This document shows positions 58,897-64,000 of a stretch of DNA of 64,000 bases, one piece after another (the first letter of the stretch is position 1; every line of letters begins with the position of its first letter). The notes under the pieces were generated by a model that was not told the DNA's origin, searched no databases, and was given only the letters and a program-made list of their open reading frames with translations. The position numbers were made by a program, and so were the translations under genes. The DNA is from Chryseobacterium sp. MEBOG06 (GTDB lineage Bacteria > Bacteroidota > Bacteroidia > Flavobacteriales > Weeksellaceae). Location: positions 682,001 through 746,000 of the forward strand of contig NZ_CP084580.1 of NCBI RefSeq assembly GCF_021869765.1, written 5' to 3'.

Positions 58897-59498
58897 TCTA
58901 TAAATTCAAATGAAACATATTGCATCTCGGAGAGTTTTTCCGAGATGTTTTCTTTTTGTGCAAGTTTCAGAGAAGCTGTAAGAATACAGTTTTCATTGGC
59001 GTCAAAGTTTAAAACTTTGGCATCCAATTTTGAAAGCAGTGTAAAGATTGTATTTTGCTGATTAAAGCTGAATTGAATCTCAATTTCTGTTTCCAGTTCC
59101 CTTGTAATAATATGGGCATCTTCCAGAGTCATCTTTGCAGATTCCTTGTAGGCTTTTACCAATCCTGAAACCCCAAGTTTTGTTCCTCCATAATAGCGGA
59201 CTACAATCACTAGAACGTTAGTGATTTCATGAGCTAATAGTTGATTATAAATTGGTAAACCAGCACTTCCGGATGGCTCTCCATCATCATTTGCACGATA
59301 ATTTTCACCACTCATTCCTATTCTAAAGGCATAGCAGTGGTGGGTAGCTTTTGGGTGTTCTTCTCTTACTTTTTCCAGCGAATTCTTTAATTCCCTTTCA
59401 TTATTTACGGGGTACGCAAATCCTATGAATTTGCTGCCTTTTTCTTTTAAAAGAGTGTTTTCTACTGGCTTTTCTATCGTTTTGTATTCGAACTGCAT
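58893..59498 (-). CDS. YigZ/IMPACT family protein
   Basis: A 201-residue YigZ (UPF0029/IMPACT) protein. KEKGSKFIGFAYPV, HHCYAFRIG, NDDGEPSGSAGLPI and VVRYYGGTKLGVSGLVKAY are the family signatures in order. The C-terminal ferredoxin-like DUF1949-type domain follows. The IMPACT fold is linked to translation control in eukaryotes; the bacterial function is unsettled. A -7 TATTTTTG lies at 59530-59523. Confidence 0.92.
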   Translation of the reverse strand: MQFEYKTIEKPVENTLLKEKGSKFIGFAYPVNNERELKNSLEKVREEHPKATHHCYAFRIGMSGENYRANDDGEPSGSAGLPIYNQLLAHEITNVLVIVVRYYGGTKLGVSGLVKAYKESAKMTLEDAHIITRELETEIEIQFSFNQQNTIFTLLSKLDAKVLNFDANENCILTASLKLAQKENISEKLSEMQYVSFEFID

Positions 59499-59522
59499 TT
59501 CTATATCCTTCTTTGAATGTTA

Positions 59523-59530
59523 CAAAAATA
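59523..59530 (-). promoter_or_regulatory. -7 promoter element for yigZ
   Basis: The reverse strand reads TATTTTTG, 24 bases before the ATG. Confidence 0.5.
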
Positions 59531-59560
59531 TTAATTGCATTGTAAATTCCAGCAATTTTA

Positions 59561-59590
59561 AAAAAATAAGCCATCTAAGTTGATGGCTTA
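59561..59590 (-). terminator. Terminator after the T9SS cargo gene
   Basis: TAAGCCATC (59567-59575) and GATGGCTTA (59582-59590) form a stem. On the reverse strand it is followed by a T-run. Confidence 0.82.
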
Positions 59591-59600
59591 ATAATGTATT

Positions 59601-61661
59601 TTATTTTTTAATGATCTTTTGAGTCAACCATTTTCCATTGGATTCAAATTTCACAAAGTAAACTCCTTGTGGTAAATGTGATATATTGATGCTATTATTT
59701 TCTTTGGTAAATAGAACTATTTTTCCATTTGTATCATAAATCTGAACTTTATCTAAAATAACGTTTGTTTTAAAAAAAATGGACGAAGTTGTTGGGTTAG
59801 GATATAATAATAGTTTTGAGTCAGTGTTGTTTACAATATCATTTTCATTGGTTGCTAAAGATGCATTTGAAAAGTCAACTATATAGATATCCGAATAATT
59901 TCCTACCGCTATAATTTTGTTATTGAAATATTTGAAGGCATTAATATTGGCAAGGCTTAAATCATCGTGACTTATACCAGGAACAACAAGTTGTGAGGTA
60001 GCGCCTCCATCCGTAGTTCTGTAAAGATCATAATTAGAATCATAGTAATAGCCAAGATTTTCATTAATGAAATAAAATTTTGCGAGATTAGAATTTGTAG
60101 TTTCTACCCATGTTGCTCCAGAATTATCAGTCGTATATGTTTTTCCATAATTTGCTGATATACTAATTTTAGCAGCGCTAATTACATTTACATTATCTAA
60201 ATAGCCTGTTGCTTCGAAAATAGAATTCCAGGTGATTCCTCCGTCCGTAGTCTTATACAATTTTTTCGAGCCACCTGCATATCCAATCATATCGTTATAG
60301 AACTGAATGGTTTCTATTTTTCCTAGTTCAGTAAATTGAGAAGCTGTAGAAGTTGGTGATATAAAATGTATTCCATTGGGAGGGCTTACATACGGTGATG
60401 CAGTACCTAATAAAATATCTCCATTATCTTTAATCCAAAATGCAGAAGGATATATTGTTGGATTGGTCGAACCGGAACTACTCCATGTTTGACCAAAATT
60501 TGACGTTAAAGAATAACTTCCATTTCCAACAAGAATACCTTTTCCATTTTCTTTTAATTGTACACCTTTAAAAGCATTTAATGTAAATGTTGCTGCTTGA
60601 TTGATCCAATTGTGACCACCGTCAGTTGTGCGGTAAACAACACTGTAGAATCCGGTAGATCCGCTTCCTATGACAGTTCCCTGATTGTCATTGGCAAAAG
60701 AAATGCTTTTTAATTCGGAAGGATAAACTCCGGGAACTAAAAAGCTCCAGTTCGTTGTATCAGTGGATTTATAAATATTTGATTCTCCTCCAACGATCAT
60801 ATTACCATTTAAAATACCAATCGAATTAAGACCGGAGTAAGGATAAGTATTAATTAATCTCTGATTCGTCCAGTTTTGTCCCAAATCTGAAGACTTATAA
60901 ATTCTATTGTCGCCCCCCACAATATAAAGTTGGCTGGAGTAAAATTTTATATCATTTAAATTATAAGTTGCTTCGATGCTTACAGGAGACCAGTTTGCAC
61001 CTTGATCATTTGTTTTAAAGAGTTTACCGTTATTTCCGACAATAAAAGCATCAGTATTATTAATAAAAAGAATTTTATTGATGCTGGTTGAACTTAGATT
61101 TGTCGCCGTCCAGTTTGCTCCCTGGTTTGTTGTTTTATAGATCTTTCCATTGGCAGCACACACAAACCCGATATTTTCATCTATAAAAAAGATATCATTG
61201 ATGTTACTTTGTTCCGGTAATGAAACAAAAGAGAATGAATTTCCTGAATTTAATGTTTTGTATATGACACCTGAATTACCTCCAAGGAAACCTATAGATT
61301 CATTTACAAAATAAAAACTTCTTAAAAAAGCAGCATTTGCTGATTTGTAAACAGAAGTATTAAATCCATCTGTGGTTTTATAAATTCCGGTTTGGGTTAA
61401 TACAAATCCGACATTATTATTGAGCATTTGAATATCTCTGTAAATTTCATTTCTAAAGAGTTTTTTCCAGGTTTTTCCACCATCCTTTGAAGAGGCTACA
61501 ACTCCATTTTCAGACTGATCGAGCATGTACAATGTCTGATCAGGTGTAATCTCCAAATTAGTGATGGTGGAAAAAGATTTTACCGGCGTTAAAAATTTCC
61601 ATTGCTGAGCTTCTAAAACTGATATAAATCCCAGTAGTAAAAGTGTAAAGTATTTATTCAT
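59601..61661 (-). CDS. T9SS type A sorting domain protein with BNR/Ycf48-like beta-propeller repeats
   Basis: A 686-residue secreted protein. After the signal peptide (MNKYFTLLLLGFISVLEAQ) come about eleven repeats of the Asp-box type S/T-x-D-x-G-x-T/N-W (for example SKDGGKTW, TTNQGANW, SSDLGQNW, TTDGGHNW). These are spaced 40-60 residues apart, giving one or two beta-propellers. The last 75 residues form a type A C-terminal domain (LLLYPNPTTSSIFF, KVQIYDTNGKIV, LPQGVYFVKFESNGKWLTQKIIKK). It should be exported through the type IX system to the surface. Target unknown. Confidence 0.9.
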   Translation of the reverse strand: MNKYFTLLLLGFISVLEAQQWKFLTPVKSFSTITNLEITPDQTLYMLDQSENGVVASSKDGGKTWKKLFRNEIYRDIQMLNNNVGFVLTQTGIYKTTDGFNTSVYKSANAAFLRSFYFVNESIGFLGGNSGVIYKTLNSGNSFSFVSLPEQSNINDIFFIDENIGFVCAANGKIYKTTNQGANWTATNLSSTSINKILFINNTDAFIVGNNGKLFKTNDQGANWSPVSIEATYNLNDIKFYSSQLYIVGGDNRIYKSSDLGQNWTNQRLINTYPYSGLNSIGILNGNMIVGGESNIYKSTDTTNWSFLVPGVYPSELKSISFANDNQGTVIGSGSTGFYSVVYRTTDGGHNWINQAATFTLNAFKGVQLKENGKGILVGNGSYSLTSNFGQTWSSSGSTNPTIYPSAFWIKDNGDILLGTASPYVSPPNGIHFISPTSTASQFTELGKIETIQFYNDMIGYAGGSKKLYKTTDGGITWNSIFEATGYLDNVNVISAAKISISANYGKTYTTDNSGATWVETTNSNLAKFYFINENLGYYYDSNYDLYRTTDGGATSQLVVPGISHDDLSLANINAFKYFNNKIIAVGNYSDIYIVDFSNASLATNENDIVNNTDSKLLLYPNPTTSSIFFKTNVILDKVQIYDTNGKIVLFTKENNSINISHLPQGVYFVKFESNGKWLTQKIIKK

Positions 61662-61681
61662 ATAAGGGTTAATAGTTTTTA

Positions 61682-61689
61682 CAAATATA
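61682..61689 (-). promoter_or_regulatory. -7 promoter element for the T9SS cargo gene
   Basis: The reverse strand reads TATATTTG, 20 bases before the ATG. Confidence 0.55.
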
Positions 61690-61722
61690 TGAATAAGGGA
61701 AAGTTGTTATGCTTTCTAAATG

Positions 61723-62751
61723 TTAAAAATAATTGCTGAAAAATTTAATGTCATTATTTCTAAAACTTTCAATTTTGTAAGGATTAAAATCAAACTTGGG
61801 TGCTTTTGTTCCATTTTCCAATTTTAAATTTTCATTTTTAATAACAATAGTTTCATCCCAAAGACTGCTATCTATGAATTGCTTCAACGTAAACCTACCT
61901 CCTTCAATAATAACAGACTGTATCTGTTCTTTGTAGAGTACCTGCATTAATGCCGGTAGAAAATTTTCTTTTTCGATTTTAATGAATTGAATGTTTCCTT
62001 CATGTCCTTCTTTAATTGAATTTAAAACGAATGTCCGTGCTTCATTATTGTAAATATTGAAATTTTCAGGAACTTTCAAGTCAAAATCTATTAATATTCT
62101 GACAGGATTGGTACCCTCTAAATTTCTAACTGTTAAGCTTGGGTTGTCATTTAAGGCTGTTTGAGTTCCTACAAGGATTGCGTGCTCATCTGCTCTCAAT
62201 TGATGCACAAATTGATTAGTTAATTTGTTAGAAATGGCTGTAGGTTTAAAATCTTTATCTAGAAACCCGTCTCCTGACTCGGCCCATTTTAAAATAATAT
62301 AAGGCCTTTTCTTTTCATGATAGGTGAAAAACCGCTTATTCAGCCTGATGCATTCATCTTCTAAAATACCTGAAATAACTTCAATTCCCGCATCCTGGAT
62401 AATCTTTTTTCCTTTACCATTCACCTTGTCATGAGAGTCCATTGCGCCAATTACCACTTTTTTGAATCCCAATTCTTTAATTTTTAAAGCGCATGGAGGT
62501 GTTTTTCCATAATGGGCACATGGCTCCAGCGATACATAAATAGTTGATTCCGGGATGAGTTCTTTATTTGTAACAGAGTTGATGGCATTGATTTCTGCAT
62601 GGTTTTCTCCTGCTTTGTGGTGATAACCTTCCCCAATGATCTCTCCATTGTGAACGATTACACTTCCTACAAGAGGGTTTGGGTAGGTGTTGCCCAATGC
62701 TTTCTGAGCCAGTTCAATACATCTTTTGATATATAATTCGTCGTTGTTCAT
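61723..62751 (-). CDS. ribD: RibD, bifunctional riboflavin deaminase/reductase
   Basis: A 342-residue RibD from the ATG at 62751 (MNNDELYIKRCIELAQKA). Nine extra residues from 62778 are not conserved-looking. The deaminase domain (1 to about 145) has NTYPNPLVGSVIV, H-A-E in GENHAEINAI, and EPCAHYGKTPPCALKI with the zinc cysteines. The reductase domain follows, with LKWAESGDGFLDKD and a Gly-rich SVIIEGGRFTLKQF. It catalyses two successive steps in riboflavin synthesis. It lies alone between the T9SS cargo gene and the DUF349 gene. Confidence 0.95.
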   Translation of the reverse strand: MNNDELYIKRCIELAQKALGNTYPNPLVGSVIVHNGEIIGEGYHHKAGENHAEINAINSVTNKELIPESTIYVSLEPCAHYGKTPPCALKIKELGFKKVVIGAMDSHDKVNGKGKKIIQDAGIEVISGILEDECIRLNKRFFTYHEKKRPYIILKWAESGDGFLDKDFKPTAISNKLTNQFVHQLRADEHAILVGTQTALNDNPSLTVRNLEGTNPVRILIDFDLKVPENFNIYNNEARTFVLNSIKEGHEGNIQFIKIEKENFLPALMQVLYKEQIQSVIIEGGRFTLKQFIDSSLWDETIVIKNENLKLENGTKAPKFDFNPYKIESFRNNDIKFFSNYF

Positions 62752-62814
62752 ATCTGTAAAAAGAAAAAGCGAAGACAAATTGCTTTGCTCCGCCTTTATT
62801 TATTTTGTTAAGAT

Positions 62815-64000
62815 TTATTCTCCGGCAATAATGTTGTGGAGATTTTGTTTTAAAGTTTCCAGATGAGCTTTCTTTTCATCAATGGTGTTGTAAGTATCCT
62901 TTAATAAAGGATTTTCTCTTGACGGTTTGGTAAAGAAGGCAAGGTTGTTTTCCAGCTTTACAATTTCGCCTTCAAGATCAGAGATTTGATTTTTGATCTT
63001 TCTTGCTTTGTCAGTAAGTTGGTTTTCAGATAAACCTTCTTCTTTCAGTTCAAGCTCATTGATCTTATTGATTTTTAATTTCTCTCTTAAAGTCTTGTTG
63101 AATTCAGTATTGATAGAGATTTTATCTCTAGGAACTTTACCAATGTTGTTCCATGCTGTTTTGATCTGCTCAATTTTTTCGATGCTTCCTTCTTCATTGG
63201 AAACAGTTTTCAGTTCATCAAGAAGGACTTTTTTATTTTTATAATTCTCTTTCCAGTTGTCTGTAGAGGTGTTGCTCTTTTCTCTGTAATTATTGAAGAA
63301 TGCATTACACGCATCACGAAACTCATCCCAGATTTTATTGGTCATGCTCTTTGGAACGTGGCCAATTTTTTTCCAGTCTTCCTGCAGCTTTTTGAATAAT
63401 GGAACGGAAATATCCCATTCTTCATTATTTTGGTTGTCCTGTGCGGTCTGGATTAGTTGTAATTTTTCTTCCAGGTTGGCCTGCTGAGAACCTTTCAGGG
63501 ATTTATAGTAATTGTTTTTTGTGGTATTAAAAGCTCTGAGTGTTATTTTAAAATCATTCCAGTTTTGGTTTGATAATTTTCTTGGTACACTTCCGGTTTT
63601 TAAGAATTCAGAACGAAGATCTTCCACTCTTTTGATGGCATTTTGCCAATAGTTGTGGTTAGGAGTTTCTGATGGCTCAGAAAGTTTCTTAATCTCCGTG
63701 ATAATCTGATTTTTCTTTTCAAGATTTGTATTCTGCTCTTTTTCTATTGAAGCGGAAAGTTCAGATTTCCTTTCGTGGATTTTATTGGAAATTTCTTTGA
63801 ATTCTTCCCATGTTTTTTCACGGAACTCTTCTGCTACTGGTTCTGCCTCTTCTTTCCAAAGCTTGTGAAGATACTGAAGCTCATTTAAAGCTTTTTGAAT
63901 TACCGGCTCATTTTCCAGTTCCTGAGCACGAGCAATAATGTGTTGTCTCTTCTCTAAATTGTGGCTGTATTCCTGTTCCAAAAATTCTTTATTCAGATCC
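62815..64000 (-). CDS. DUF349 family helical repeat protein (partial, N-terminus outside window)
   Basis: Repeated helical DUF349 modules, each about 70 residues, with recurring W-x-x-I/F and K-W patterns: NYWQNAIKRVEDLRSEFLKTGSVPRKLSNQNWNDF, LFKKLQEDWKKIGHVPKSMTNKIWDEF and IKTAWNNIGKVPRDK. The frame stays open to the right edge (residues before LEQEYSH read DLNKEF), so the TTG at 63981 is not the start and the gene continues beyond 64000. About 395 residues are visible. A coiled C-terminus ends in HNIIAGE. Function is unknown. Confidence 0.85.
   Translation of the reverse strand, partial: DLNKEFLEQEYSHNLEKRQHIIARAQELENEPVIQKALNELQYLHKLWKEEAEPVAEEFREKTWEEFKEISNKIHERKSELSASIEKEQNTNLEKKNQIITEIKKLSEPSETPNHNYWQNAIKRVEDLRSEFLKTGSVPRKLSNQNWNDFKITLRAFNTTKNNYYKSLKGSQQANLEEKLQLIQTAQDNQNNEEWDISVPLFKKLQEDWKKIGHVPKSMTNKIWDEFRDACNAFFNNYREKSNTSTDNWKENYKNKKVLLDELKTVSNEEGSIEKIEQIKTAWNNIGKVPRDKISINTEFNKTLREKLKINKINELELKEEGLSENQLTDKARKIKNQISDLEGEIVKLENNLAFFTKPSRENPLLKDTYNTIDEKKAHLETLKQNLHNIIAGE

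Noticed and set aside
63979..63981. TTG as the start of the DUF349 gene
   Set aside because: The frame remains open to the window edge with sensible DUF349-like residues upstream, so the gene is simply cut by the window.
1..64000. tRNA, rRNA, CRISPR, integrase, transposase or phage genes
   Set aside because: I looked for tRNA-like T-loops, regularly spaced direct repeats and mobile-element proteins on both strands and found none that I could support.

Overview
The window is about 64 kb of low-GC DNA that looks like a chromosome segment from a Bacteroidota species in class Flavobacteriia, most likely Chryseobacterium or a close relative. The evidence is the repeated -7 promoter motif TAnnTTTG upstream of starts, a PorP/SprF type IX secretion protein, a secreted protein with a type A sorting domain, many lipoproteins, DUF5606, DUF3822, GIN-domain and PASTA proteins, and a split 14-subunit nuo operon with a short NuoG. 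I see no tRNA, rRNA, CRISPR array, insertion sequence, phage or plasmid gene. The genus call is by recognition only.

Region by region. 1-8.6 kb: a partial sbcD (cut by the left edge), small genes, slyD, ychJ-like, a lipoprotein Dcp peptidase, a GIN-domain lipoprotein and a KefF/KefC-type pair. 8.7-10.6 kb: a lemA-TPM-TPM operon. 10.6-17.8 kb: folA, a TPR membrane protein, a TRIC-type channel, coaD, ddl, a PASTA protein, an RluA-family pseudouridine synthase and PorP/SprF. 17.8-24.4 kb: hemW, murI, a nitroreductase/HxlR divergent pair with matched operators, and a leftward five-gene cluster ending in rsmD. 24.5-31.3 kb: a serine hydrolase, an archaemetzincin lipoprotein overlapping sixA, ruvX-def, DUF5606, mazG and a lipoprotein. 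31.4-42 kb: secreted and envelope proteins, notably a 1238-residue phosphoesterase/kinase-like/Omp85-like protein divergent by 26 bp from an HD + Pycsar-effector-like membrane protein, then a GAF protein and an S41 protease. 42.1-56.6 kb: the leftward nuoABCDEF-(outer membrane protein)-GHIJKLMN operon encoding NADH:quinone oxidoreductase. 56.7-64 kb: a small membrane protein, a GNAT protein, a YugP-type metalloprotease, YigZ, a T9SS cargo protein, ribD and a partial DUF349 protein cut by the right edge.

The most unusual signal is not a gene. Thirteen intergenic spacers contain degenerate repeats with an exact 7-bp period. The unit differs at each locus and is often arranged as two inverted halves. 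In the nuo operon every spacer longer than 40 bp (eight of eight) has one, while the remaining junctions are 6 bp or less. These arrays also create false upstream start codons (nuoB, nuoE). Other leads are the HxlR operator pair, the orphan HD-Pycsar fusion, the triple-domain outer-membrane protein, the outer-membrane protein between nuoF and nuoG, and several promoter/start arrangements that revise gene starts (murI TTG, PASTA, porP, mazG, DUF5606).
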